Positions 23,958-32,051 of a stretch of DNA of 64,000 nucleotides are shown in pieces. Origin of the DNA: Virgibacillus_F sp049310925. Its GTDB lineage: Bacteria > Bacillota > Bacilli > Bacillales > Amphibacillaceae. The translations under genes were made by a program, and so were the position numbers. Where the stretch lies: positions 3,102 to 67,101 of the forward strand of contig NZ_JBMERP010000011.1 of assembly GCF_049310925.1 (NCBI RefSeq), written 5' to 3'. Position 1 is the first letter of the stretch. Each line of letters begins with the position of its first letter. Below the pieces are notes generated by a model that was not told the DNA's origin, ran no database searches, and saw only the letters and a program-made list of their open reading frames with translations.

Positions 23958-23974
23958 TGTAATCTAATTGTAAT
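23958..23974 (+). promoter_or_regulatory. WalR-like box upstream of the second wall hydrolase
   Basis: TGTAAT-CTAAT-TGTAAT is a perfect TGTWAH-N5-TGTWAH repeat, 81 bases upstream of the TTG start, matching the 83 bases of the paralogue in distance and orientation. A TATACT on the minus strand between box and gene could be the -10. The 360-base divergent gap (23878-24237) also contains the wzz promoter and no gene. Confidence 0.65.
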
Positions 23975-24091
23975 ATAATGGCGACAATTGCAAAATGTCA
24001 GACAGGATTAAGCTGATATGAAAAAAATGGAATCATTACTTAAATCTCTCAAAAAAAAATTCACAAATGAGCATTCTATTACGTCAAAATA

Positions 24092-24100
24092 TGTTATAAT
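24092..24100 (+). promoter_or_regulatory. Extended -10 promoter for the exopolysaccharide operon start
   Basis: TGTTATAAT is an extended -10 element; the -35 region (CATTCT at 17 bases) is poor, which suggests dependence on an activator. The leader would be about 130 bases to the wzz-like start, with no clear hairpin. Confidence 0.5.
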
Positions 24101-24237
24101 TTCGTTTATATTATCGATAAAGAAAAAGGTAATCTTCTATATAGTAATAGAATTTATAGAATAAGATAGTAACATGGAATTATATAAAACTTATAACATC
24201 ATCCGTATTAAAAGGATTTAAATGGAGGTTACACTGA

Positions 24238-24999
24238 ATGGAAGAGACTATATCCCTCAAAGAGATTTTTGAGGTAATTAAAAAGCGGTTATTACTAATC
24301 ATTTCATTAACAGTAGGAGCTGCATTAATAGCAGCTGTCGTTAGCTATTTCTTTTTGACGCCGACCTATCAATCTAGTTCACAGTTTATTGTTACACAGG
24401 ACAAACCAGACCCATCAGTCCAGTTTAATTCTAGTGATATCCGGACAAATCTTGAACTTATCAATACGTATAATGTAATTATCAAAAGTCCGCGAATCTT
24501 GGAAGATGTTGTACAGGAGTTGAATCTACCATATTCATGGGAAGCACTTAAGTCTAAGATACAAGTAGCAAGTGAAGAGAGTTCTCAGGTTGTTACAGTT
24601 ACAGCGACAGACGTTGATCCTGAGCGAGCGGTGGAGATAGCAAATACTACAGTTGAAACATTCCAGGAAGAAATTCCGGATATTATGAACGTGGATAATG
24701 TTAGTATTCTGGCAGCAGCTGAGCTTACAGAAAATCCAGCCCAGGTTAGTCCTAATCCATTACTAAATATTGCGATTGCAATTGTTCTCGGCTTGATGGT
24801 TGGTGTAGGTCTTGCGTTCTTACTTGAATACTTAGATAACACGGTTACAACTGAAGATGACATTGAAAATAAATTGAACATTCCTGTTTTAGGAGTCGTT
24901 ACGCATATTAATGATGAGGATGTCCGTGATAATAGAACGCCTCAGGCAAATAGGATAAAGCGAGGTGGATTAAATGAGCAGACGAAAAAAACAGTCTAA
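24238..24999 (+). CDS. Wzz-family chain-length regulator / BY-kinase adaptor (CapA/YwqC type)
   Basis: A 253-aa membrane protein. Two transmembrane helices (about 18-38 and 176-196) flank an extracellular domain, and the cytoplasmic tail (LDNTVTTEDDIENKLNIPVLG) is the part that activates the cognate tyrosine kinase. The N-terminal ISLKEIFEVIKKR and the proline-containing second helix region ENPAQVSPNPLLN are Wzz hallmarks. It overlaps the kinase gene by 26 bases, so the pair is translated together. The role is to set polymer length for the Wzy pathway. Confidence 0.93.
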   Translation: MEETISLKEIFEVIKKRLLLIISLTVGAALIAAVVSYFFLTPTYQSSSQFIVTQDKPDPSVQFNSSDIRTNLELINTYNVIIKSPRILEDVVQELNLPYSWEALKSKIQVASEESSQVVTVTATDVDPERAVEIANTTVETFQEEIPDIMNVDNVSILAAAELTENPAQVSPNPLLNIAIAIVLGLMVGVGLAFLLEYLDNTVTTEDDIENKLNIPVLGVVTHINDEDVRDNRTPQANRIKRGGLNEQTKKTV

Positions 25000-25672
25000 T
25001 AGAAATAATAAAGCGAGGCATTTAATAACAAATCTAAATCCTCGATCACCTATATCTGAACAATATCGTACAATCAGAACGAACCTGCAATTTTCCTCAG
25101 TAGACAATGATTTGCAGAAAATCCTTGTCACATCATCAGGACCTGGAGAAGGTAAGTCCATGACAACTGCTAACCTGGCAGTTGTGTATGCCCAGCAAGG
25201 GAAAAGAGTATTGCTGATTGACACAGATATGCGTAAACCAACACTTCATTATACGTTTCGCTTAGATAATCTATCAGGGCTAAGTAACATACTGGTTGGC
25301 GACTCTACGCTTGAAAACGTAATAGTTCCGAGTGAGGTAGAAAATCTGGATTTGATATCCTGTGGACCGATACCTCCAAACCCTTCTGAATTACTAGGGT
25401 CAAAAAAGATGGAAAGAATAGTTGACGAAGCGAGTAAGCTTTACGACATTATTTTGTTTGATACACCACCAGTTCTGGCGGTTACAGATGCACAGATTAT
25501 CGCGAATATTTGTGACGGAACGATCTTAGTAGTTAGAAGTAATCAGACAGAAATGGAAGCGGCACAAAAGGCGATTGAAATTTTAAAGCCAGCGAAAGCT
25601 AAATTGCTTGGAACAATATTAAACGATCGTGAAAAAAAGTCATCTAATTATTATTACTATTACGGATCCTAA
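24974..25672 (+). CDS. Bacterial tyrosine kinase (CapB/YwqD type)
   Basis: A 232-aa cytoplasmic BY-kinase. Walker A SSGPGEGKS (about 54-62), Walker A' LIDTDMRKP (81-89) and Walker B ILFDTPP (Asp163) are intact. The tail has five consecutive tyrosines (226-230) as autophosphorylation sites. With the Wzz-like partner it forms the kinase that regulates polymerisation and phosphorylates UDP-sugar dehydrogenases; a candidate target is the dehydrogenase at about 41.3 kb. ATG behind GAGGTGG inside the end of the adaptor gene. A terminator follows, so the pair can be transcribed without the rest. Confidence 0.94.
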   Translation: MSRRKKQSNRNNKARHLITNLNPRSPISEQYRTIRTNLQFSSVDNDLQKILVTSSGPGEGKSMTTANLAVVYAQQGKRVLLIDTDMRKPTLHYTFRLDNLSGLSNILVGDSTLENVIVPSEVENLDLISCGPIPPNPSELLGSKKMERIVDEASKLYDIILFDTPPVLAVTDAQIIANICDGTILVVRSNQTEMEAAQKAIEILKPAKAKLLGTILNDREKKSSNYYYYYGS

Positions 25673-25688
25673 ACTTAATAAAAATACC

Positions 25689-25722
25689 AACTCCCTGTCA
25701 GTCTGGCAGGGAGTTTTTTTCC
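25689..25722 (+). terminator. Intrinsic terminator after the kinase gene
   Basis: AACTCCCTG/CAGGGAGTT, nine bp, with a T7 tail. It separates the wzz-kinase pair from the phosphatase-like gene. Confidence 0.9.
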
Positions 25723-25800
25723 ATTTATACTAGTATTCTCCACGATTCGATTTCTCATTCGACATAATAGTTGGAAAAGTTTAATCAATTTCGCAAATTA

Positions 25801-25864
25801 ATGACTTTTAACCATCAAAAGTGACTTATTAGTGACTTTTTAACATTAAAAAAACTGTTATACT
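25801..25864 (+). promoter_or_regulatory. Candidate promoter with repeated TGACTTNTTA boxes
   Basis: ATGACTTTTA (25801), GTGACTTATT (25821) and GTGACTTTTT (25833) are near-identical direct repeats upstream of TATACT (25859-25864). They could be activator sites for the following phosphatase-like gene. The remaining part of the 302-base gap shows only the kinase terminator. Confidence 0.35.
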
Positions 25865-25974
25865 ACATTTTGTAGATTAATATACCTAGACATAAACAAC
25901 TATACATGCAAACGATATTTGTCGCATACCTATATATTAGAATAGATTCAAAAATAAAAGAGGTGACTATCACT

Positions 25975-26745
25975 ATGATTGATATTAATTGCCACATTCT
26001 ACCTGGGATGGGTGATGGTTCAAAAAGCTTAACGGAAACGTATAAAATGGCTGAAATCGCAGCTCAGCAGGGAATCACGCAGATAATTGCGACTCCACAT
26101 CATGAGAATGGTGACGATGCTACCTCGGCAGATAACATTTTAGCTGCAGTTGACTATTTAAATAGCAAACTTATTCAAGAGGGAGTTCCGCTAACGATTT
26201 TACCAGGGCAGGTAACGAGAGTGTATGGAGAGATTCTGGATGGAATCCAATCTGGAGAGGTACTTCCCTTAAACAAAACATCGGAATATATTTTAATTGA
26301 TTTACCAAAGGGGCATGTACCAAGTTATCTGACACAGCTGCAGTTTGATATGCAGATTGCTGGATACAAACCAATCATTGCTCATCCGGAGCGAAATCAG
26401 GAACTATTCGATAACCCTGATAAACTCTATCGCATGGTGAAGAATGGTGCGCTCATACAAATCACTGCTGCAAGTTTAGTAGGTAAGACAGGGAAAAAGG
26501 TTCAGAAATTTGTACATCAAATGATAGAAGCAAATCTAGTTCACTTTATCGCATCTGAAGCGCAGGCCTGGAATAAAAGGTCATTTTTTATGAAGGAAGC
26601 ATCTGATATTGTCAGAAGTGAATATGGGAACGCTACACTCCATCAATTCATTGAAAATGGCCAATGTGTGATTGATAATCTTACCATAGCACAAGGCCAG
26701 CCAGAACGGATCAAGACAAAAAAAGGATTTCGGATATTTGGTTAA
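25975..26745 (+). CDS. Degenerate YwqE/CpsB-like PHP phosphatase paralogue
   Basis: A 256-aa PHP-fold protein similar throughout to the intact phosphatase 900 bases downstream, but with metal ligands lost: the first HxH His is Asn5 (DINCH), the GQE glutamate is Val80 (GQVTR), and the SDAH pair is Glu195/Gln197 (SEAQ). His42/43 (TPHH) and His137 (HPER) remain. Catalysis by the three-metal site is unlikely, so it may act as a pseudophosphatase that binds the kinase or phosphotyrosine peptides. The frame is intact with a good ribosome site (AGAGGTGACT), arguing against simple decay. Upstream in-frame codons lack one. Confidence 0.85.
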   Translation: MIDINCHILPGMGDGSKSLTETYKMAEIAAQQGITQIIATPHHENGDDATSADNILAAVDYLNSKLIQEGVPLTILPGQVTRVYGEILDGIQSGEVLPLNKTSEYILIDLPKGHVPSYLTQLQFDMQIAGYKPIIAHPERNQELFDNPDKLYRMVKNGALIQITAASLVGKTGKKVQKFVHQMIEANLVHFIASEAQAWNKRSFFMKEASDIVRSEYGNATLHQFIENGQCVIDNLTIAQGQPERIKTKKGFRIFG

Positions 26746-26762
26746 TGCATATATACTGACGG

Positions 26763-26796
26763 GGGAGCTAATTCTTCATAAATTAGCTCCCTTTTC
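26763..26796 (+). terminator. Intrinsic terminator between the two PHP genes
   Basis: GGGAGCTAATT/AATTAGCTCCC, a perfect 11-bp stem, followed by TTTT. The downstream paralogue has its own extended -10 box (TGATATAAT, 26839-26847), so the two copies are transcribed separately. Confidence 0.9.
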
Positions 26797-26894
26797 TGTG
26801 TCCTTTCTATGTTTCTAGTATATTTCTGGTCACAAGTCTGATATAATTTGTCAAAAGATAAGACAGATTGACTTACTAATTAGGAAGTGAAAAC

Positions 26895-27659
26895 ATGATT
26901 GATATTCATTGTCATATACTACCTGGAATTGATGATGGAGCACAAACTGAATCGGATAGTATTGCAATGGCATATGCTGCTGTTGAACAAGGTATCCATA
27001 CGATTATAGCGACGCCGCATCACATGAACGGGAAGTATGAAAATAAAAAACAGGAAATTCTTACACATGTAAATGTGCTGAATAGTCTACTGCAATCAAA
27101 ACAGATTCCCTTAACAATTCTGCCAGGGCAAGAAGTACGAATGAATGGTGAGATGATTGATGAGCTTGAAACGGAAGTAATTCTGCCTCTAAATCACACG
27201 AACTATGTGTTTGTGGAATTCCCCTCTGGACATGTTCCGCGTTATGCAAAACAAATGCTTTTTGACATTCAGGTTGCAGGTTATACACCAGTCATTGTGC
27301 ACCCTGAACGTAATCGAGAAATAGTTGAGCATCCATCGAGGCTATATGAGTTTGTTCATAAAGGCGCATTGACACAGATCACCGCTGGAAGCTTGACTGG
27401 ACATTTCGGTAAAAATATCCAGAAATTTTCCCATGAGCTTGTTGAGGCGAACCTAACTCATTTTATTGCATCTGATGCACATAACACGACGACTCGTGGT
27501 TTCTTAATGCAGGATGCTTACATGGAATTAAAAAATGAGCACGGAGTAGAAGCTCGTTACATGTTTATGGAGAATACGCAGTTGCTAGTCGAAGGTAGAA
27601 TGGTAAACCGAGATGAGCCATCAATGATCAAGAAAAAGAAGTTCCTCGGTATCTTTTAA
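26895..27659 (+). CDS. ywqE: Protein-tyrosine phosphatase, YwqE/CpsB PHP family
   Basis: A manganese-dependent phosphotyrosine phosphatase that reverses the BY-kinase. The 254 aa include all expected ligands: H5 and H7 (DIHCH), H42/H43, E80 (GQEVR), H136 (HPERN), and D194 and H196 (SDAH). It is very close to B. subtilis YwqE in layout, including the C-terminal KKKFLGIF. Start: ATG behind TAGGAAGTGAAA, with the family-standard MIDIHCHILPGIDDGA. A composite repeat element follows immediately. Confidence 0.95.
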   Translation: MIDIHCHILPGIDDGAQTESDSIAMAYAAVEQGIHTIIATPHHMNGKYENKKQEILTHVNVLNSLLQSKQIPLTILPGQEVRMNGEMIDELETEVILPLNHTNYVFVEFPSGHVPRYAKQMLFDIQVAGYTPVIVHPERNREIVEHPSRLYEFVHKGALTQITAGSLTGHFGKNIQKFSHELVEANLTHFIASDAHNTTTRGFLMQDAYMELKNEHGVEARYMFMENTQLLVEGRMVNRDEPSMIKKKKFLGIF

Positions 27660-27660
27660 T

Positions 27661-28096
27661 AAGGCAGTTTTCTAATAGATTGTTGTTTATAACGTAAAAA
27701 TCTATTAGCTACGACGCTATTTACCGCTACGGAAATACACTTCGCTTTCCGCGGGAGGCTGGTGAGCCTCCTCGTGCTACGCACTGTGGGGTCTCACCTA
27801 TGCCTTTCCTCCCGCAGGAGTCTTCGTGTATTTCCTTCGCTAGCGTCGTACGAAACAAACAAGCTTCGTGATAAAACAACTTTATACTGATTGATTGAAG
27901 CGTAGGGCAGTCGACTCCTGCGGGAACAGCGCGAGTCTGAAGACCCCGGAAGAAGCGCACTTTGCTTCTGAGGAGGCTGAAGCCGTGCCCGCGGAAAGCG
28001 ACTGCCCGTAGCGGAAATCAGTATAGCAGTTACGTCGCGGTTTGTAACTACAACTACTAGAATTAAACAGCAACAAAACGAAAAGAACCTTTAATA
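27661..28096. repeat. Composite palindromic intergenic element, copy 4
   Basis: The left end AAGGCAGTTTTCTAATAGA and right end CAGCAACAAAACGAAAAG match the termini of copies 2 and 3. Inside, a module C (about 27722-27845; GGAAATACAC ... GTGTATTTCC) is followed by an inverted module A variant (about 27900-28015). It therefore combines a C module as in copy 3 with an A module as in copy 2, as if modules are exchanged. The 619-base gap 27660-28278 holds no gene; the structured RNA candidate follows this element. Confidence 0.8.
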
Positions 28097-28111
28097 AAAA
28101 ATAGATGGTGC

Positions 28112-28210
28112 TTACGCAAGTACTCTAGCTTCTCAGAATGCAAGTCACTTTCCTTCTCGAAACAGGAAATAGTCAGGCTGTTCTCGGGTAAACTAAAGTA
28201 CTTGCTGTTT
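28112..28210 (+). ncRNA. Candidate structured leader RNA, possibly EPS-associated (EAR/epsC type)
   Basis: GCAAGTACT (28116-28124) pairs perfectly with AGTACTTGC (28197-28205), closing a domain of about 90 nt. Inside, TTTCC/GGAAA forms a hairpin, followed by single-stranded-looking GTTCTCGGGTAAACT. The compact closing stem with internal helices is typical of a riboswitch or antitermination RNA. It lies upstream of the regulators and the polysaccharide operon, where the processive-antitermination EAR element is known in Bacillales. The family assignment rests on context only, because I cannot align to the consensus. Confidence 0.45.
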
Positions 28211-28278
28211 CTTTACATGTTATAAATTATCTAATAAATGACAGGTTAATCAGGATGAAGAAGGGGAGGGTATACGCT

Positions 28279-28950
28279 ATGATAGAAGTAATCTTGGTGG
28301 AGGGTCAGCGGCTGCTGCGCGAAGGAATTAAAGGTTTAATAGACCAGGAAGAAGATATGAGTGTCATTGGTATGGCTGATACAGGAGAAGAGTCCCTACG
28401 ATTAATCGAAGAAAAGCAACCAGATATAGTTCTGATGGATATCCATATGCGTAATATTGATGGGATTAAGGGAACAATCTATTTGAAAGAAAAGTTTCCT
28501 GCTATCAAAGTAATCTTTATCACTTCTTTTTCTGATGAAGATCTGATTGTTTCTGGTTTAAATGCAGGGGCAGATGGGTTCTTATTTAAAGACTTAAACG
28601 CAAAGAAACTTATCCAGTTAATCAGGGATGCCTATAACGGTGAAATGGTTCTCTCAGGTGAAGTTGCCAGAATTCTAGCGAGAAAGATAAGAGATTCACA
28701 ATTCAGTCAGAAACAAGTGTTGGGCAGGAAGCTTGATAATCGCTGTATTTATTTATCTGAACGGGAACTGGACATAGCTAATTTAATGATGGAAGGGAAA
28801 TCCAATAAAATAATTGCCCAGCATTTGTTTTTAAGTGAAGGAACGGTAAAGAATTATATCAGTGAATTATACAACAAAATGAATATCCGAAGCAGATCAA
28901 AGGTGATTGATTATTTTCGCGGGTTAACAAGCAGTGATGAGCATTCCTGA
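28279..28950 (+). CDS. LuxR/NarL-family response regulator
   Basis: A 223-aa receiver plus helix-turn-helix protein. The phosphoacceptor is Asp54 (VLMDIHM), with the conserved Thr/Ser (FITSFS) and Lys (FLFKDL). The acidic pair that binds Mg2+ is reduced to E8-G9 (LVEGQ) instead of two acids, so phosphorylation may be weak. The HTH spans about 155-215 (LSERELDIANLM ... SEGTVKNYISELY). No histidine kinase is adjacent. Start: ATG after AGGGGAGGG. It probably regulates the polysaccharide genes downstream. Confidence 0.88.
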   Translation: MIEVILVEGQRLLREGIKGLIDQEEDMSVIGMADTGEESLRLIEEKQPDIVLMDIHMRNIDGIKGTIYLKEKFPAIKVIFITSFSDEDLIVSGLNAGADGFLFKDLNAKKLIQLIRDAYNGEMVLSGEVARILARKIRDSQFSQKQVLGRKLDNRCIYLSERELDIANLMMEGKSNKIIAQHLFLSEGTVKNYISELYNKMNIRSRSKVIDYFRGLTSSDEHS

Positions 28951-29087
28951 ATCAGCAGTAATCATTATAATATGACATTTAATAGCATAAGTCACTTCAA
29001 ACATGACATAGATGTTTTTAAAAATTTGTCGTTAATTGTATGAGGAATAACGTGCACTTGACTCTATGGGAAGGCGTAATAATAGTT

Positions 29088-29786
29088 ATGATTAAAATTT
29101 TTTGTTATAACAAGTCGACTTTCATCCAATCTATTATCCCAGTCATTAATTACCAGGAAGATATGATTATTACCGAACAATCCTTCCGTGATGGCCATGA
29201 TTCGAACCTTCTTTTATTGGACATTGATTCTTTTGGTGTTGAAGAAATTTTGGAAAGAATAGTATACTTTCATAAAACTTTTCCTGGAGTTAGTATAATT
29301 ATTGTTACAAACGATTATCTGAATTCCATTTATTTTACCTTGTTTGAGGCTGGCGTTGATCAAGTGCTGTCAAAATCAAGCGAAACATTAATCGATTCAA
29401 TCAGTTACACAACTAAGCAGAACAACAATAGTGGCATGCTTAAACAAAAAGCCGAATTTCATGTCGAAGTGGAAAAGTTAAAGATGAATGCAATTAAACG
29501 GTTTTCTATTAAACTTGAACAAGCTGGTATTCATTTAAGCGATCGAGAAGCAGAAGTTGCATTTTTTATTCGGTTTGATTTAAAAAATAGACAAATCGCG
29601 GAAAAGCTTAACCTAGGTAAAGGCACGATAAACGTCCATATTAGCAATATATATAGTAGGATTGGCAACAAGAACAGAAAGAATGCAATTGATTTATTCA
29701 GAGGAATATTCCCATTAGCAGAAAGTAGCAAATCATATGCTGGCAAGAACTGGGTAAATGCTAGAATAAGTCAAGCTCTTAAGTAG
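29088..29786 (+). CDS. LuxR-type regulator with degenerate receiver domain
   Basis: The 232-aa protein has the receiver fold outline: Asp45 in LLLLDIDSFG and Lys in VLSKSS. The N-terminal acidic pocket is absent (KIFCYNKS), so it probably does not respond to phosphorylation in the normal way. The C-terminal HTH is well kept (LSDREAEVAFFI ... GKGTINVHISNIYSRI). An in-frame ATG 48 bases upstream has no ribosome site; GGGAAGGCG precedes the chosen start. Paired with the preceding regulator, it could act as a heterodimer partner or constitutive activator; this is inference. Confidence 0.8.
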   Translation: MIKIFCYNKSTFIQSIIPVINYQEDMIITEQSFRDGHDSNLLLLDIDSFGVEEILERIVYFHKTFPGVSIIIVTNDYLNSIYFTLFEAGVDQVLSKSSETLIDSISYTTKQNNNSGMLKQKAEFHVEVEKLKMNAIKRFSIKLEQAGIHLSDREAEVAFFIRFDLKNRQIAEKLNLGKGTINVHISNIYSRIGNKNRKNAIDLFRGIFPLAESSKSYAGKNWVNARISQALK

Positions 29787-29862
29787 CTGTGTAATTGGCT
29801 TGAAGCGGAATGATTTCTGCCTATTGTGTCAGTTAAATTACGGTTTGTAATATGATTTTAAC

Positions 29863-29892
29863 GTGACCACGTATAAACTAAATGTGTATAAT
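29863..29892 (+). promoter_or_regulatory. Putative promoter of the main polysaccharide operon
   Basis: TATAAT (29887-29892) with GTGACC (29863-29868) 18 bases upstream. The ACGTGACCACGT palindrome overlaps the -35 and could be a regulator site. It precedes a leader of about 180 bases that carries a hairpin. Confidence 0.45.
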
Positions 29893-29991
29893 ATAAGTTA
29901 AATTGTAGGTAAATGTTAGAAAAAGGGTATTAAGTGTTACATTTTTCGACAAGATATGAGAAAATAAATATACAATATATAAATGAACTAG

Positions 29992-30049
29992 AACACTAGA
30001 GAATGATTGGTTAGTCATCGGATTGGTAGTCATTCCCTAGTGTTTTATT
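29992..30049 (+). terminator. Terminator-like hairpin in the epsC leader (possible attenuator)
   Basis: AACACTAG-A-GAATGA pairs with TCATTC-C-CTAGTGTT: 14 bp with one internal mismatch around a 23-base loop, followed by TTATTT. It sits only about 20 bases before the ribosome site of the long operon, so read-through must be controlled or frequent. Confidence 0.6.
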
Positions 30050-30076
30050 TGACTATGTAAGAAAGGAGTTGACACC

Positions 30077-31903
30077 GTGACGTACCACACCAGATTGTCC
30101 TTATTAGTTATCATGGATTCTATCATAGTAAGTACAGCTATATTTATTGCTTCATGGATTGTTTACCCAAATATTCCAGACATGGCAATGCTTACCTTGG
30201 TAATCAGTTCACTAGCATTACTAGTATTTCATCATTTATTTGCAATATTATACCATTTATATAATAAAGTGTGGTCATATGCTAGTGTTGGAGAGTTAAT
30301 GGCTATTGTAAAAGCAATTACTTTTTCTATTATAGCAGCTGGAATTGTTCAATATTTAGTAAATGACTTCGCAATCTTTAAACGAGCGTTACTTGTTACC
30401 TGGATGTTACATATCATTCTGATCGGTGGGTCGCGTTTCGTTTGGCGTGTATTCCGTGATTTGTATATGAACAACGGTGATAACAAAAAGCGGACATTGA
30501 TTATTGGTGCTGGATCAGCCGGTGCAATGATCGCAAGGCAATTGAAGAATGAAAACAACTCAGAACTTTTGCCAATAGCATTTATCGATGATGATCATCA
30601 CAAGCAGAAAATGCAATTATATAATTTGCCTGTTCTTGGCGGGGCGAAGGATATCGAAACAGTAGTTAAAAATCATAGTATCGAGCATATCGTTATTGCG
30701 ATTCCATCCTTACAAAACGGTGCTTTAAACAAGCTTGTCGCAGAATGTAATAAAACATCGGCGAAAGTGCAGATGATTCCTAAACTTGAAGACTTAATGA
30801 CTGGTAAAGTGTCTGTCAGCAATCTGAAAAGTGTCGAAGTAGAAGATTTACTTGGACGAGAGCCTGTAGAGCTTGATATTGATAGGATATCTGATTACGT
30901 GACTAACCAGACAGTGCTAGTAACCGGTGCGGGAGGATCAATTGGATCAGAATTATGTCGCCAGTTAATGCGGTTTACACCATCGAAAATTGTACTAGTT
31001 GGGCATGGTGAATTCAGTATTTATACGATTGATATGGAACTGCGTGAAAAATATGGTGCAGTAAATGTTGAGATTTTTCCGGTTATTGGTGATGTACAGG
31101 ACCGCAAGCGGATGTTTGAGGTTATTGAAAAACATAAACCTACTATTATCTATCACGCTGCAGCGCATAAACATGTGCCGTTGATGGAGTATAATCCACA
31201 CGAAGCGGTTAAGAACAATATCGTTGGTACGAAAAATGTTGCAGAAGCAGCTGATACATATGGTGTACATACATTTGTACTTGTCTCATCTGATAAAGCA
31301 GTTAATCCAACAAATGTCATGGGTGCTACAAAACGAGTAGCTGAGATGGTTATCCAGGACTTAAACCCACGCAGTAAGACAAACTTTGTTGCTGTACGAT
31401 TTGGTAATGTATTAGGAAGTCGTGGCAGTGTTATTCCGTTGTTTAAAAAACAAATCAAAAACGGCGGTCCGATTACAATTACCGACCCGGCAATGACGCG
31501 CTACTTCATGACGATTCCAGAAGCATCACGATTAGTGATCCAAGCCGGTACACTTGCCAAAGGTGGCGAAATCTTTGTGCTTGATATGGGTGAGCCAGTT
31601 AAGATTGTTGACTTGGCTAAGAATCTAATTAAACTGTCAGGTTATACCGAGGACGAAATTCCGATTAAGTCTACAGGAATTAGACCTGGTGAAAAGATGT
31701 TTGAGGAATTGCTTGGCGAGGGTGAAGTGCTGCCTGGGGAAGTTTATGAAAAGATTTATGTTGGACGAACTGTTGAGGTTGACCCAGAATTGCTTCTTTA
31801 CTTGATTGGTAGGTTTGAAGCGTACTCTTTAGTAGAGCTTAAAGATGAGTTGATGAAGATTGTTTATATGGAGAAGACGATGTTGGCGGTGAACGGTAGT
31901 TAG
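30077..31903 (+). CDS. Membrane NDP-sugar 4,6-dehydratase (EpsC/CapD/PglF type)
   Basis: A 608-aa polysaccharide biosynthesis protein with four N-terminal transmembrane helices (about 8-115), a CoA-binding-like domain (TLIIGAGSAGAMIARQL) and a C-terminal extended-SDR domain with TGAGGSIGSELCRQ near 285 and AAHKHVPLMEYNP. It probably converts UDP-GlcNAc to UDP-2-acetamido-2,6-dideoxy-4-keto-hexose. This supplies the aminotransferase at 34.1 kb for a bacillosamine-like sugar. Start: GTG after GAAAGGAGTTG. It opens the long operon behind a candidate attenuator. Confidence 0.92.
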   Translation: MTYHTRLSLLVIMDSIIVSTAIFIASWIVYPNIPDMAMLTLVISSLALLVFHHLFAILYHLYNKVWSYASVGELMAIVKAITFSIIAAGIVQYLVNDFAIFKRALLVTWMLHIILIGGSRFVWRVFRDLYMNNGDNKKRTLIIGAGSAGAMIARQLKNENNSELLPIAFIDDDHHKQKMQLYNLPVLGGAKDIETVVKNHSIEHIVIAIPSLQNGALNKLVAECNKTSAKVQMIPKLEDLMTGKVSVSNLKSVEVEDLLGREPVELDIDRISDYVTNQTVLVTGAGGSIGSELCRQLMRFTPSKIVLVGHGEFSIYTIDMELREKYGAVNVEIFPVIGDVQDRKRMFEVIEKHKPTIIYHAAAHKHVPLMEYNPHEAVKNNIVGTKNVAEAADTYGVHTFVLVSSDKAVNPTNVMGATKRVAEMVIQDLNPRSKTNFVAVRFGNVLGSRGSVIPLFKKQIKNGGPITITDPAMTRYFMTIPEASRLVIQAGTLAKGGEIFVLDMGEPVKIVDLAKNLIKLSGYTEDEIPIKSTGIRPGEKMFEELLGEGEVLPGEVYEKIYVGRTVEVDPELLLYLIGRFEAYSLVELKDELMKIVYMEKTMLAVNGS

Positions 31904-32051
31904 TTGAGCTTCCTTGGCTTTGTCTTCTTAAGGTGCCTGGCGGCACTTGACGTAGTCTCTAGTTATGGAAAAAATCAAGTGTCTGTCATCCGGAACGTGG
32001 GCTTCCCACTAGATGTACGTACCGTACATATCTACAAAGGAGTGTATTCAT

